Source of the DNA: Ponticaulis sp.
GTDB lineage: Bacteria; Pseudomonadota; Alphaproteobacteria; Caulobacterales; Hyphomonadaceae
DNA length: 59,862 nt
Direction of reading: 5' to 3'
NCBI GenBank assembly: GCA_002701295.1
Contig: NZUJ01000128.1
Coordinates: 21,818-81,679, forward strand
Shown: positions 8,024-19,887 of the stretch, in pieces
Position numbering within the stretch: the stretch's first letter is position 1
Layout: every line of letters begins with the position of its first letter
Translations under genes and position numbers: made by a program
The notes under the pieces: model-generated
Databases searched by the model: none
Seen by the model: the letters and a program-made list of their open reading frames with translations, nothing else
Told to the model about the DNA's origin: nothing

Positions 8024-9894
8024 CCATCGGTTGGCGTTGGGGTCGGCTTTTCGCTGACTTCCGGTCCAAAGCTGATGATACGCGAGCCTGAATCGCCACG
8101 CGGGCTCCGGTCTGGTCCCAGGAACTGGATCGAGCCATCCGGCCGGATTTCAGCAATCATATCCGCTTCAGGACGGCTCTCACGGAAGGATTCCAGCGTG
8201 AACTTGTCGGTCAGTTCCGTCTTGTGGAAGACCCATTTACGATAATGGTCGCGGATCAGGCTGTCATAGCCCCGTGCAGCCCGCATGAGCGTCCGTCCGC
8301 GTGAGGCCGTCGGCATACCCAGCGTATCGCCATCCTTGTCAGAGTTCGACAATTGGAAAGTCCTGTCCCGTCCGAATTCCGGGCCAAAATGTCGACAAAC
8401 AAGCGCGTTGTAATAATCATTCGCGCTCACAGCGACGACAGTCGCAAACACGGCATGGTCGAGCCGGTGCTCAGCAGATTCGGACAGAACTTCGCCGGTG
8501 AAGGCGCTGATGCCGGACTCGCGTGCAGGCCTCAGACGTCGCAGGTCTGTATCCGCCATCACCACGTCCACATCCGCTTCCTTGAGGACTTTCGCAAGAC
8601 CCGTGCTCCAGGCGTTCGCGCCAACCAAAAGCACACCAGCAGGTTTGGATCGGGCAAGCTTGAGGAAACGCGCGAGCGGTCCAATGGTGAAGCCATGCGC
8701 GATCACGGTCACAAATACGATCGCAAATGCCAGCGCCGTGATTTGTTCTGCGCCTTCAACATACGGCGCGCCCTGCTCACCCAACTGCACCAGACGGCCC
8801 GCAAAGAAGCCCGTCACAGCCACTGCAACAATACCGCGCGGCGCAATCCAGCCGATCAGTGCAACCTCTCTCAGGCTCAATTCACCCCAGGTCGAGATCA
8901 ACACTGTCAGCGGCCGTACGATGAACAACATACCAATCAGGAACGCCGCAGTCTGCCAGGTCAGCGCGCTCTGAATGATTTCAGGTGTGAGATCAGCGGT
9001 CAGAATGACAAAGACGCCCGAGATCAGAATGACGGCAATATTCTCTTTGAAGCGGCGCATATCCTGCAGGCTGGCAAACTTCGAATTGCCAAGCGCCATA
9101 CCAAAGGCCGTTACGGCAACCAGGCCGATTTCATGCTCAATCGCTTCGGCTGCAGCATAACAGGCCAGAACACTGATCAGAATGATCGGTGCTTTCAGGA
9201 ACTCCGGCACCCAGGCATTCCGGAAGGCACGTGACAGCCCCATACCGGCCAGCACACCGATGACCGTACCGCCCAGCGCCGAGAAGGCGATCCAGAGCAG
9301 AATAGACAACGCACTTTGTTCAGATGCCAGAACGCGCAGTGTTTCGAACGCGGCGACGGCGAACAGTGCACCCACCGGGTCGTTGACAATGCCTTCCCAT
9401 TTCAGCGCCTTGCCCACACGACCGCCCAGCTTGGACTGTCGCAGCAGCGGCATGATAACCGTTGGTCCTGTCACCACCAGAATACCGGCAAACAGAATGG
9501 ATGTGCCGATACCGAGCCCTGCAAAATAATAACAGACGAGCGCGCCCAGCACCCAGGCCAACGGCCCACCAAAAAAGACCAGCCGTCGCACCACTGCGCC
9601 AGCTTCCCTCAAGTCTGAAAATTTCAGAACCAGGCCACCCTCAAAAAGAATGATCGCGACAGCCAGCGATACAATCGGCCTGAGCAGATCACCGAACGTC
9701 TCGCCGGGTGAAATAATGGGCTGTGAAAACAGGAAAAGAGACGCAGGCCCAACAATCAGACCAGCCACACTCATCAGAACGATAGCCGGCAATTGCAGGC
9801 GCCATGCCAGCCATTGTGCGCCCATGCCGAGCGCACCAATCAGCGCAACCGCCTCGACGGGCGATAGAAAAGCAGTGGTTTCTGCGGTGGCCAT
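7987..9894 (-). CDS. CPA-type Na+(K+)/H+ antiporter with C-terminal RCK/TrkA-N domain
   Basis: A 635-residue inner-membrane protein. Residues about 10-410 form 12 or so membrane helices, with the ion-binding ND pair at N171-D172 (KWEGIVNDPVGALF) and the unwound-helix motifs VTGPTVIMPLL and IAPRGIVAVAV. A Rossmann-like RCK (TrkA-N) domain follows from about residue 420 (GVLLVGANAWSTGLAKVL, then VVMADTDLRRL), which would let nucleotides gate transport. The C-terminal tail is rich in Pro/Thr (KPTPTPTDGHPPEDPP) and overlaps the convergent hydrolase gene by 37 bp. It most likely serves pH and cation homeostasis. Confidence 0.9.
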   Translation of the reverse strand: MATAETTAFLSPVEAVALIGALGMGAQWLAWRLQLPAIVLMSVAGLIVGPASLFLFSQPIISPGETFGDLLRPIVSLAVAIILFEGGLVLKFSDLREAGAVVRRLVFFGGPLAWVLGALVCYYFAGLGIGTSILFAGILVVTGPTVIMPLLRQSKLGGRVGKALKWEGIVNDPVGALFAVAAFETLRVLASEQSALSILLWIAFSALGGTVIGVLAGMGLSRAFRNAWVPEFLKAPIILISVLACYAAAEAIEHEIGLVAVTAFGMALGNSKFASLQDMRRFKENIAVILISGVFVILTADLTPEIIQSALTWQTAAFLIGMLFIVRPLTVLISTWGELSLREVALIGWIAPRGIVAVAVTGFFAGRLVQLGEQGAPYVEGAEQITALAFAIVFVTVIAHGFTIGPLARFLKLARSKPAGVLLVGANAWSTGLAKVLKEADVDVVMADTDLRRLRPARESGISAFTGEVLSESAEHRLDHAVFATVVAVSANDYYNALVCRHFGPEFGRDRTFQLSNSDKDGDTLGMPTASRGRTLMRAARGYDSLIRDHYRKWVFHKTELTDKFTLESFRESRPEADMIAEIRPDGSIQFLGPDRSPRGDSGSRIISFGPEVSEKPTPTPTDGHPPEDPPLPTE

Positions 9895-10013
9895 GTGTGC
9901 CAGTCCCCAAATGTTTCAGCCTAAGGGCCCTAAGTTTCGTCACTTGTCCGCGTCGTCAAGCTCAACGCGGCGAATTCTATACGTTTTTGGCTAAGCCACG
10001 GATGTTTGCCGGG

Positions 10014-10538
10014 TCAGGCACCAGGTGCGACAGTGTCGGCTTCAGAGAAATCAAACCCGATGGTACGCGCATCCGTGCCCCGGTCATAACGTTCAATAGC
10101 TTCGGTAAATTGCGCCAGAATATGCTGATACATCATGTCGTAAAATTCACTCGGGTCGTAGTCCTGCAAGGGCAGACCGAATGTATAATTCGGGCCTTCC
10201 TGAATTTGCACCGTGAATTTTTCGCCCTGTTTGTGGCAACTGATCACAAGTCGGATCCAGTCTGTGCCCGCGGTGACGCGTACTGCCAGACCAAAAAAGA
10301 TCGGCCCCAGAGGACGAAACCCGGCCGGAGGAACTGAGAACGCCGTATTGAGGTCTGTCTTAGGTTTGAACTGTCCTGCAGGCGGCACAAGATGCACGCA
10401 GGCTCCGGTCGTTGACCCCAGATAGCCGCAGAAACCGTCTTTCAGATCTTCAGCCAGTCGGCGCACGCGATCGTAATTCTCTTTGGCGCGGTCCTGATAG
10501 TCGGCCACAGTCGAAACCAGTTCTTCAAATCGCGACAT
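10014..10538 (-). CDS. Conserved-looking hypothetical protein, 174 aa
   Basis: A soluble protein with no signal peptide. A helical N-terminal part (MSRFEELVSTVADYQDRAKENYDRVRRLAEDLKDG) precedes a likely alpha/beta domain (about 45-165), with PPAGFRPLGPIFFGLAVRV and a C-terminal acidic helix. I do not recognise the family. It stands alone between the antiporter and the phosphatase-fold gene, in the same direction as both. Confidence 0.65.
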   Translation of the reverse strand: MSRFEELVSTVADYQDRAKENYDRVRRLAEDLKDGFCGYLGSTTGACVHLVPPAGQFKPKTDLNTAFSVPPAGFRPLGPIFFGLAVRVTAGTDWIRLVISCHKQGEKFTVQIQEGPNYTFGLPLQDYDPSEFYDMMYQHILAQFTEAIERYDRGTDARTIGFDFSEADTVAPGA

Positions 10539-10817
10539 CAGCGCCTCTCCTCATACTCAGACCAGCTAAAGGACCTGCACATACAGGTCATCAATTTCAA
10601 GAGGATTGGCAATCTTCTTTGCTGGTCGACAACAAATTGCTCACCAGCTGACGGACAGGCCCGCCTTGTCATGTGCGGCGCATCCAGCGCTGAGACATGG
10701 GAACGAAATTACGTCGCCAGCTGGTATGAGCCAGCCTTCGCGTTTACGCCAGAGACAAAAGCCGAAGATATCCAGGCCAGCGCTCCAGCAGCTTCAAGCC
10801 CCGGACGAAACTGAGCC

Positions 10818-11807
10818 TCAAAGCACCAGCTCAAGGCTCAAAGGACAATGATCAGAGGCTTTGGGGCGGCTCCAGGCAATGCCGGGTAAACGAAAACCCG
10901 TATAGCGCTCCACACGCCAAGGCAGCCCGCATCGCGTAATGCTCATTTGCGGGCATGGATTGCGCTCGGCCAAGGCTGGCGACAAAAGGAAATGGTCGAG
11001 GGCCGCATAGGTGCCATCACCGGAATAAAAATGGGTCCAACGGTCTGTTTTCTCGTGGTCTGAACGTATCAGCGCATCCACGGCAAATCCGTCTTCAACC
11101 AAGGCGCCCAGGCCATGTCCGTAATCTGGTATCCCATCGCGTTCGAGAAAGTCATTCAGGTCGCCACAGACGATCCAGTTCGCGCTGGATGGCTCAGGAA
11201 AGCTCCGCTCGATCAACCGTCTGACGGCCAGCGACTCTTGCTCGCGAACCGCACGAGTCTCCCAGCGACTGCCGTGCATACTCTTGAAATGACAGACAAA
11301 AATGGTGAGCGGCTTCCCCTCAATCCGATAATCGAGCTGCAGGCAATCGCGTCGAAAGACCAGATCAAAACGTGACTGGTCTGCCGACGGCTCAACCCCG
11401 GCCTTTTCCAACGTAAGCCCTGAATGGCTGATCACGCGCTCGGGCTGAAACCGCGACAACGCCGCCACATCAATGCCGCGTGTATCATTCCCTTCTTTGA
11501 GAATCCGATGCGCATATCCCGCCCGCGACCATCGCCTCAGATAGCGGTTGTGAAACGCCGTCAGTGTGACAAGATTTTCAACCTCCTGCAGCAGGCAGAT
11601 ATCGGCCTTTGACGCCGCCAGCGCCTGTGCTGTCAGCGTGCGATCATCCTCAGACAGAACGTTGAACGCCTCATCCACCAACTGTGCCGCTTCGGCATCG
11701 GTCACGCGCGTCAGCTTATCGCGAAGATTGGGAATGCTGACATCCCCAAACGCGAAACGCATCATCAGGTTTTCACAGTTGAAACTTGTCAGCTGGATTT
11801 TTGGCAT
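10818..11807 (-). CDS. Endonuclease/exonuclease/phosphatase family protein
   Basis: A 329-residue protein of the DNase I/sphingomyelinase fold. The active-site landmarks are SFNCENLM (Asn, metal end), LLQEVEN (metal-binding Glu), VCGDLNDF (catalytic Asp and Asn) and the final SDHCPL (Asp-His pair). There is no signal peptide, so it probably acts in the cytoplasm. The substrate (nucleic acid or phosphoester) cannot be told from sequence. It follows the VanZ-like gene on the same strand by 27 bp and may be co-transcribed with it. Confidence 0.9.
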   Translation of the reverse strand: MPKIQLTSFNCENLMMRFAFGDVSIPNLRDKLTRVTDAEAAQLVDEAFNVLSEDDRTLTAQALAASKADICLLQEVENLVTLTAFHNRYLRRWSRAGYAHRILKEGNDTRGIDVAALSRFQPERVISHSGLTLEKAGVEPSADQSRFDLVFRRDCLQLDYRIEGKPLTIFVCHFKSMHGSRWETRAVREQESLAVRRLIERSFPEPSSANWIVCGDLNDFLERDGIPDYGHGLGALVEDGFAVDALIRSDHEKTDRWTHFYSGDGTYAALDHFLLSPALAERNPCPQMSITRCGLPWRVERYTGFRLPGIAWSRPKASDHCPLSLELVL

Positions 11808-11834
11808 TCTGCTTCCCCGCGCCCAGGAAACGCA

Positions 11835-12203
11835 TCAGCCTGCGGCGAACGCGCTCCGGTTGCGGATAACATGGCGAACACCGATCACGAAGACCAGTGC
11901 GCCAACAATACCCATAAGGCTCGCAGACAGATCTGCGAGTGAACCGCTACGGCTCGGGATCAGGACATGCTGAACAAGCTCCAGCCCGACTGCAGCACCA
12001 ACCGAAAGACAGGCCGCCAAGACTGTTCTGCGAGGACCTAGTGCCGCTAATAGCCAGAAGGACAGCGCGCCAAACGCCAGAAGGTGTTCAACTTTGTCTT
12101 GTTGTTCAAACAGTTTGGGGATAGGCGGCACAGAAGAAAACGCGCCCCACGCAATCACGATCGCAACGGCCAACGGCATGGCAAAATAGAGTGCGCGCTT
12201 CAT
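11835..12203 (-). CDS. VanZ-like family membrane protein
   Basis: A 122-residue protein with four hydrophobic helices. It carries the VanZ-like signature QDKVEHLLAFGALSF..LELVQ..IPSRSGSLADLSASLMG. Most relatives of this short type are unrelated to antibiotic resistance and have no known function; some stand near cell-envelope genes. It lies between gyrB and the phosphatase-fold gene on the same strand. Confidence 0.82.
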   Translation of the reverse strand: MKRALYFAMPLAVAIVIAWGAFSSVPPIPKLFEQQDKVEHLLAFGALSFWLLAALGPRRTVLAACLSVGAAVGLELVQHVLIPSRSGSLADLSASLMGIVGALVFVIGVRHVIRNRSAFAAG

Positions 12204-12307
12204 TCGTCTTCGTCCTGTCGAGACCCGGCAGCAAGTCTGCCGAATCGAGAGTCGGCAGAAAAGCTTAACAAGACCTTTGCGTTCGCCTCAGGGGCGAACA
12301 CAGATGA

Positions 12308-14791
<2,484 letters not shown>

Positions 14792-14986
14792 CTATATCCG
14801 GAACTGTCAGAAAAGTGAAATATTCACCCCCTGAGAGCAGCCCTTCCGACCACCTGTAAGCATCTGTATATTATACGCTTTTTGACCACTCACCCAAACC
14901 CGGAAAACTGTTCAAAAAAAAGCCTCGCGGCCGCCTCCGAATTCAGCCTGTTTTCTCTACTTCTCGGTGCTATTGAGGCGCATGTA

Positions 14987-16138
14987 TCAGGGTGTTTCGG
15001 AGACCAATCCCGCGGAAACTTCAAAGTATTGAGCGCGGTCTCCAAATTGCTCGAACAAGCCCCGTTCCGTCCCTGTCAGCCAGGCCTGACCCCGAAGTGA
15101 CGACAGCTCGTCAAACAGCGCAGCACGCCGGTCCGGATCGAGATGCGCCACAGCCTCATCAAGAAGGACAAGCGGATTGTTGATATCCTCAACGGCTTCC
15201 AGTGCACGGGCGTTTGACAGGATCAAACCGATCAACAGGGCTTTCTGCTGTCCGGTAGAGCATTGGGCAGCCTGAATACCGGTGGGTCGGTGCACAACCA
15301 CCAGATCGGACCTGTGCGGGCCTGAGAGCGTCCGGCCCGCCCTCGCGTCAATCCGCCGACCATCCCTGTATTGGTCCCGCAACAAGGCCTGCACGTCTGG
15401 AAGGCTCTGTCCGGCAGCGAACGCCTCTTCGGCATGCCCTTCGAGCGTCAGGTCGGCTTTGGGAAACGCCCCCTCAGGGCGCGTCTCGATGGCGGCCTGA
15501 AGGCGCTTCACTGTTTCCACTCTGTGATATGCAATCTGAGCGCCGTGATCCGCCATGCTGGCCTCCAGCCCGTCCAGCCAGACAGGATCCGGCCGATCGC
15601 GCTCCAGAAGCGCATTGCGCTCCCGCATCGCCTTCTCATAGGCGGTCGACTGGCTGCCATGACTCGCAAAATGCGCGAGGGTCTGCCGGTCCAGAAATTT
15701 TCGTCGCTCCGTCGCCCCACCCGCAAACACGCGATCCATCGCAGGTGTCAGCCAGATAATTCTGACAAGCTCGCTCAGAGAAGATGCCGTCGACGGAGAC
15801 CCATCAATCTGCATCACGCGTTTGCCGCGCCCGCCGCCCTCCAGGCTGGCTTCAATCCGGATGGACCGATCAATATCGCCGTCAAACAAGGTCGCACCAA
15901 GCGCCCAGGCATCACGCGCGATGCCCTCATCAACCTGCGCCATGACAGACAGGCCAGCTGATCGCAATCCGCGACCGGGCGCCAGCTGCGAAACAGCTTC
16001 GATCAGATTGGTTTTTCCTGACCCGTTCCGGCCATAGAGGCAGACATGGCGCCCATCCAGATTGAGCGACAACGCGCCATAATTGCGAAAAGTCGATAGC
16101 GCGAGGCGTTTGAGATAGATCCGGCCAGAGCCGCTCAT
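14987..16138 (-). CDS. recF: DNA replication and repair protein RecF
   Basis: A 383-residue SMC-like ATPase with an intact Walker A at residues 36-43 (GRNGSGKT) followed by NLIEAV. It has the ABC signature region (GRTLSGPHRSDL) and Walker B near LVLLDEAVAHLD. RecF with RecO and RecR loads RecA at gaps. It starts 7 bp after dnaN on the same strand, so the two are almost certainly co-transcribed. Confidence 0.96.
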   Translation of the reverse strand: MSGSGRIYLKRLALSTFRNYGALSLNLDGRHVCLYGRNGSGKTNLIEAVSQLAPGRGLRSAGLSVMAQVDEGIARDAWALGATLFDGDIDRSIRIEASLEGGGRGKRVMQIDGSPSTASSLSELVRIIWLTPAMDRVFAGGATERRKFLDRQTLAHFASHGSQSTAYEKAMRERNALLERDRPDPVWLDGLEASMADHGAQIAYHRVETVKRLQAAIETRPEGAFPKADLTLEGHAEEAFAAGQSLPDVQALLRDQYRDGRRIDARAGRTLSGPHRSDLVVVHRPTGIQAAQCSTGQQKALLIGLILSNARALEAVEDINNPLVLLDEAVAHLDPDRRAALFDELSSLRGQAWLTGTERGLFEQFGDRAQYFEVSAGLVSETP

Positions 16139-16145
16139 AGCACCA

Positions 16146-17264
16146 TCAGACGCGAAGCGGCATCAGCACATAGCGCGATACTGGGTCAGCAGGGTCACGA
16201 ACAAGCGCAGGCGAAGCCGGGTCGCTGAAATCAAAATGGATGAGATCGCCATCAATCTGTTGGAACACGTCCAGAAGATAACGCGCGTTGAAACCAATCT
16301 CCATGGTGTCACCACCATATTCCGCCTCAACTTCTTCAACACCGTGCCCCGTCTCGGCATGGTTGACCGTCAGGACGACTTTGTCCGTCTCCAAGGTCAT
16401 TTTCACAGAGCGCGAACGCTCTGTTGAAACGGTTGCGACCCGGTCGACGGCCTTTTCGAGAGCGACGTTCTCGACCTTCAGTGTCTTGTCGTTATTTTGC
16501 GGAATAACGCGCGCATAATCCGGGAAAGAGCCATCAATCAGCTTGGTCGTCAGAACCGCGCGTCCAGCCGTCAGAACAATCTTGGCTTCGGAAGCAGAAA
16601 TACCGATCTCACCATCATAACCATCGATCAGCCGGCGGATTTCGGCCACGGCCTTGCGCGGAATAATAATTCCGGCCAGCGCTGAGGAGCCTTCGGGCGC
16701 ATCCACTTCAGACAGCGCCAGCCGGTGACCATCAGTCGCCACAGCACGCAGCTTCTCACCGTCATCACCCTTATGGATGTGCAGGTAAACGCCGTTCAGG
16801 TAATAGCGGGTTTCTTCAGTCGAAATCGCAAATCGGGTTTTATCGATCAGACGCTTCAGGTCCGCTGCATCCAGCGCGAACTGAACTGAACCGTCATCGC
16901 GGGTCATGGTCTGGAAGTCAGATGCCGGCAGAGTTGGCAGCGCGAACCGTGACCGGCCGGACTGAATAGACAGACGTTGGTTTTCCGGCAGGTATTCCAG
17001 CTCAACCTCAGCCGTGTCGGGCAGCTTTCGGATGACGTCAAACAAGGTTTGCGCAGGCGCGGTCAGCGCGCCATCCTGCTTCACATCGGCATCCGCAGCA
17101 TCCACAGCCTCGATATCGAGGTCGGTTGCAGTCAGGGTCAGCGCACCGGCGCCAGCGGACAAAAGCACGTTCGACAGAATAGGAATTGTATTACGCCGCT
17201 CGACGACGCTTTGAACATGGCTAAGCGCGCGCAGGAGTTCCGAACGGTCTATCGAGAGCTTCAT
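16146..17264 (-). CDS. dnaN: DNA polymerase III beta subunit (sliding clamp)
   Basis: A 372-residue protein of the usual clamp length, starting MKLSIDRSELLRALSHVQSVVERRNTIPIL and ending in the typical VLMPLRV. It has three repeated clamp domains with LIDKTRFAISTEETRYYLNGV at the start of the middle one. It tethers the replicase to DNA. It lies downstream of dnaA, separated by a terminator hairpin and a DnaA-box-like site, and upstream of recF. Confidence 0.98.
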   Translation of the reverse strand: MKLSIDRSELLRALSHVQSVVERRNTIPILSNVLLSAGAGALTLTATDLDIEAVDAADADVKQDGALTAPAQTLFDVIRKLPDTAEVELEYLPENQRLSIQSGRSRFALPTLPASDFQTMTRDDGSVQFALDAADLKRLIDKTRFAISTEETRYYLNGVYLHIHKGDDGEKLRAVATDGHRLALSEVDAPEGSSALAGIIIPRKAVAEIRRLIDGYDGEIGISASEAKIVLTAGRAVLTTKLIDGSFPDYARVIPQNNDKTLKVENVALEKAVDRVATVSTERSRSVKMTLETDKVVLTVNHAETGHGVEEVEAEYGGDTMEIGFNARYLLDVFQQIDGDLIHFDFSDPASPALVRDPADPVSRYVLMPLRV

Positions 17265-17301
17265 TTTCTGCCTTTCATGGATGGCATTCGGCGTTCACAA
17301 A

Positions 17302-17337
17302 TAAAATTCAGCCCGCTTCGATTCGAAACGGGCTGAA
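17302..17337 (-). terminator. Hairpin terminator between dnaA and dnaN
   Basis: TTCAGCCCG (17307-17315) and CGGGCTGAA (17329-17337) pair perfectly. On the minus strand they are followed by TTTTATTT. This would end or attenuate dnaA transcription about 145 bp after its stop, so dnaN may rely on a promoter inside or just after the hairpin. Confidence 0.75.
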
Positions 17338-17339
17338 AG

Positions 17340-17348
17340 TTATCCATA
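17340..17348 (+). promoter_or_regulatory. DnaA-box-like site upstream of dnaN
   Basis: TTATCCATA matches the TTATCCACA consensus at 8 of 9 positions. It sits in the dnaA-dnaN gap, next to the terminator hairpin. This suggests DnaA-dependent control of dnaN; it is not proof. Confidence 0.4.
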
Positions 17349-17480
17349 AATTGCAGTTTGGCAAAAGCCAATTGACGTGAGAACCGTGCAATTCCACACA
17401 ATTCTTGCATTTCACTGCCCGATTCCCCGGAATTCACCACTAAATCTGATGAACTCCGGAAACACGCAGCAATATGGTCG

Positions 17481-18920
17481 TTATCTATCAGAGCCGGACT
17501 GGATGTCCTCAATGGCCCGCTCAACACGTTCAATGTCGTCGCGCAGCGCCGCATCAGACTTCACAAGATCTTCCAGCTTGCGAACAGCATAGAGAACCGT
17601 CGTGTGATCGCGATTGCCAAAGAAGCGGCCAATCTGCGGCAGAGACCGGGTGGTCAGCTTGCGGCAGAGAAACATTGCGATCTGACGCGGATAGGCAACA
17701 GAACGGCTACGACGGGCAGACTCAAGATCGGTTTTGGTAATCTCGAACACCTGGCAGGCCGCACGCTTCACCTGATCAATGGTCGGTGGCTTCAGGTCGC
17801 CGAGCTGACGACGAACAGCTGCACTTACATCATCAAGCGTCACCGGATTTCCAATGAAGGTTGTGGCGGTGAAAACATTGCAAACCGCACCATAAAGCTG
17901 GCGACCCGGTCCTTTGACGCGGCTGACAATCAGGTCGATCGCCTCTTCAGACAGATCGAATTCCGGATTTTCAACGGCAATCATGTCCGCCTTCATGCGC
18001 ACAATACGGCGACGCATTTCCTCATCTGGCAGACCCACCTCGATCAGCGCACCACCCTGCAATTCTTCACGAACGCGGGCATTGAGCGAGTTGAGCTGAG
18101 ACGGGCTTGCATCAGCAGTGATGACCACTTGTCCGCCACGTGCAACAACCGCGCGGATATTACTGAAAAATTCTTTCTGCGTACCACCCATCCCGGCAAT
18201 TGCCTGGAGGTCGTCAATCAGCAGAACATCAGCAGAGCGAAGACGCGTTTTCAGGTCACTTGTATCGCGACGCTTCACGCCTTCTACGAAAGCAACCATG
18301 AATTCTTCAGCGCTCATGAACACAGCTGTTCGGTCAGAGCCCGATTTGGCGATCTCCGCCTCAATCGACTTAAGAAGATGCGTTTTGCCGACACCATGCG
18401 GGCCATAAAAATAGACCGTTTGTGACGGAGACGGCTGGTTAGCGGCAATCTTGCGGGCAACGGTTGTGGCCACACGGTTGGACTCAGCGACGACAAGTGT
18501 GTCGAACGTCAGAGACGCACCGGTCGACCGCAGCTCAGGCTCGCCCAGACCAGCATCCTTCTGAGACGCCTCACGCTCAAGACGAGCTTCTTCCGCCAGC
18601 TCACGCACATCTGCAGACAGATCAGTCCAGCAGCATACAGCAACACGACGTGAACTGCGGTCAGCCTCCATCCAGAGTTGATTGATACGGCGTAAAAAAT
18701 CGGAGTTGACGCGGTCGCGTTGAATACCTGTTGCGGCGGCGATCTGAATCACGCCATCAACTTCAGCAACAAACTCCAGACCCTCAATCCACTTGTTGAA
18801 AATAGACGCAGAAACATCCTTGCGAAGATCTTCCACAACGGAGTTCCAGATGCCCACGGCGGTTTGATTGTCGCTATCTGCCATAAGTTCTAATACGTCG
18901 GGTTGTTGTTGTTTTGTCAT
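17481..18920 (-). CDS. dnaA: Chromosomal replication initiator DnaA
   Basis: A 479-residue AAA+ protein. The N-terminal helicase-loading domain spans about 20-100, followed by a linker of about 40 residues. The AAA+ core has Walker A at 173-180 (GPHGVGKT), Walker B LLIDDLQA and sensor motifs. The C-terminal domain IV ends in the DNA-binding signature FGNRDHTTVLYAVRKLE. ATP-DnaA melts the origin and regulates genes with DnaA boxes. The start is ATG 18920. It follows rpsT on the same strand, with a 516-bp AT-rich control region up to the rpsT terminator. Confidence 0.98.
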   Translation of the reverse strand: MTKQQQPDVLELMADSDNQTAVGIWNSVVEDLRKDVSASIFNKWIEGLEFVAEVDGVIQIAAATGIQRDRVNSDFLRRINQLWMEADRSSRRVAVCCWTDLSADVRELAEEARLEREASQKDAGLGEPELRSTGASLTFDTLVVAESNRVATTVARKIAANQPSPSQTVYFYGPHGVGKTHLLKSIEAEIAKSGSDRTAVFMSAEEFMVAFVEGVKRRDTSDLKTRLRSADVLLIDDLQAIAGMGGTQKEFFSNIRAVVARGGQVVITADASPSQLNSLNARVREELQGGALIEVGLPDEEMRRRIVRMKADMIAVENPEFDLSEEAIDLIVSRVKGPGRQLYGAVCNVFTATTFIGNPVTLDDVSAAVRRQLGDLKPPTIDQVKRAACQVFEITKTDLESARRSRSVAYPRQIAMFLCRKLTTRSLPQIGRFFGNRDHTTVLYAVRKLEDLVKSDAALRDDIERVERAIEDIQSGSDR

Positions 18921-19437
18921 GCCCCGAATGCACCCCTAAATTCTTGTGTTGCGTTTAAAATGCACTCTACTCGTCACACGTACTTCCCCCGCTCCCTTTG
19001 ATAAAAAAGGGCTATTTTTATTTCCTTATGCGGACGTTTCTTTGTGATCTGGGAACAGGATAATCGGGCAGAAATTAAAAGCAATCCAACTTTGTTGCTC
19101 TTATCCGGGTTAACACAGCCTTTACTATATTGACCCGGCGTAACTCCCTATTTTTCATATGAAAAATATTTTGAGAAATTTTATTTGTGCGACAACACAA
19201 CACAGGTATAGTTAATGTTCATGTTATGTTCCGCGTACAAAATGTCAAGCAAAAAACTCCACCAGAACTGTGGAAAATCAAACAAAATCACAATTTTGAC
19301 ACAAATTAATCAGCGTCAATTTTGGTTAACATAACCATGTTTACCAGATTCGCTGAGAGTTTTGAATTTGCCGAAGGCTGTGGAGCCGATTTCGTCAGAA
19401 TACGATCCAGTTTAGCTGCCTTCAAAAACCAATTCAA
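18921..19437. promoter_or_regulatory. AT-rich control region upstream of dnaA
   Basis: No convincing gene lies here. Visible signals are a 20-bp perfect palindrome at 19149-19168; a DnaA-box-like TGTGGAAAA at 19269-19277 (8/9 to TTATCCACA on the minus strand) and a weaker TTATCCGGG at 19101-19109; CAATTTTG repeated at 19291 and 19317; TTAAC elements (for example 19326-19330); and a CCCTTT/AAAGGG dyad at 18994-19011. It most probably contains the dnaA promoters. Features of an origin are present only weakly; in Caulobacter-type genomes oriC lies near hemE rather than dnaA. Confidence 0.55.
19149..19168. repeat. 20-bp perfect palindrome in the dnaA upstream region
   Basis: TATTTTTCATATGAAAAATA is identical to its reverse complement over all 20 bases. 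It lies 230 bp upstream of the dnaA start in an AT-rich stretch. It could be a binding site for a dimeric regulator or a cruciform-prone element; no protein can be named from sequence. Confidence 0.7.
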
Positions 19438-19464
19438 TAAAAAAGCGCCCGTCCGGGCGCTCTT
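19438..19464 (-). terminator. Intrinsic terminator of rpsT
   Basis: AGCGCCCG (19444-19451) and CGGGCGCT (19454-19461) pair perfectly around a 2-base loop. On the minus strand they are followed by TTTTTATTG. The hairpin lies about 50 bp after the rpsT stop, isolating rpsT from dnaA. Confidence 0.9.
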
Positions 19465-19513
19465 TTCGAAGGGGGTGTTAGCGTGACCACTACGGGTGCA
19501 CATCTGCGCAGTT

Positions 19514-19777
19514 TTAGGCCATCGCTCCGACACGCCTTGAAAGGCGTGAAACTTTGCGAGAGCTTGTATTCTTGTGCATCACGCCTTTGGTGACAGCGCG
19601 CATGATTTCAGGCTGCGCCTGCTTCAGGGCATCCTGTGCAGCAGATTTGTCACCGCTCGCGATCGCTTCTTCAACTTTGCGGATATAAGACCGCATGCGC
19701 GAACGACGCGCCTTGTTGACTTCAGTGCGACGCGCAATCTTGCGAACCATTTTTTTGGCTGACCGCGTATTGGCCAT
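19514..19777 (-). CDS. rpsT: 30S ribosomal protein S20
   Basis: An 87-residue, strongly basic protein ([26 protein letters not shown] and so on) ending [15 protein letters not shown]. This is the normal length and sequence style of S20, a primary 16S rRNA binder of the small subunit. It stands just upstream of dnaA, an order common in Alphaproteobacteria, and has its own terminator. Confidence 0.97.
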   Translation of the reverse strand: MANTRSAKKMVRKIARRTEVNKARRSRMRSYIRKVEEAIASGDKSAAQDALKQAQPEIMRAVTKGVMHKNTSSRKVSRLSRRVGAMA

Positions 19778-19887
19778 GCATTGTCTCCAGTCGGAAAATT
19801 CGGAAAGGCGGCTTAATATGCCGTCATTGGGAAAAGGTCAATGGCTTTTGCCATGAAAGCCGAGATTCATTCTGTTGAAAGGCGAGT

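Noticed and set aside
10671-10814. 47-codon plus-strand frame starting MCGASSAETWERNYV
   Set aside because: No ribosome site upstream and no recognisable similarity; the surrounding gap of about 280 bp shows nothing else. Kept only as a weak possibility.
14911-14940. Terminator after recF (run of eight A next to GCGGCCGC)
   Set aside because: The T-run on the minus strand is good but no stable stem longer than the 8-bp self-palindrome could be drawn. Not reported as a feature.
18921-19437. Chromosome origin oriC at dnaA
   Set aside because: Only one good DnaA-box-like site and no array. Related alphaproteobacteria have oriC near hemE. GC-skew data would be needed.
19306-19533. 75-codon minus-strand frame between rpsT and dnaA
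   Set aside because: It runs through the rpsT terminator hairpin and overlaps the end of rpsT. Composition is not gene-like.
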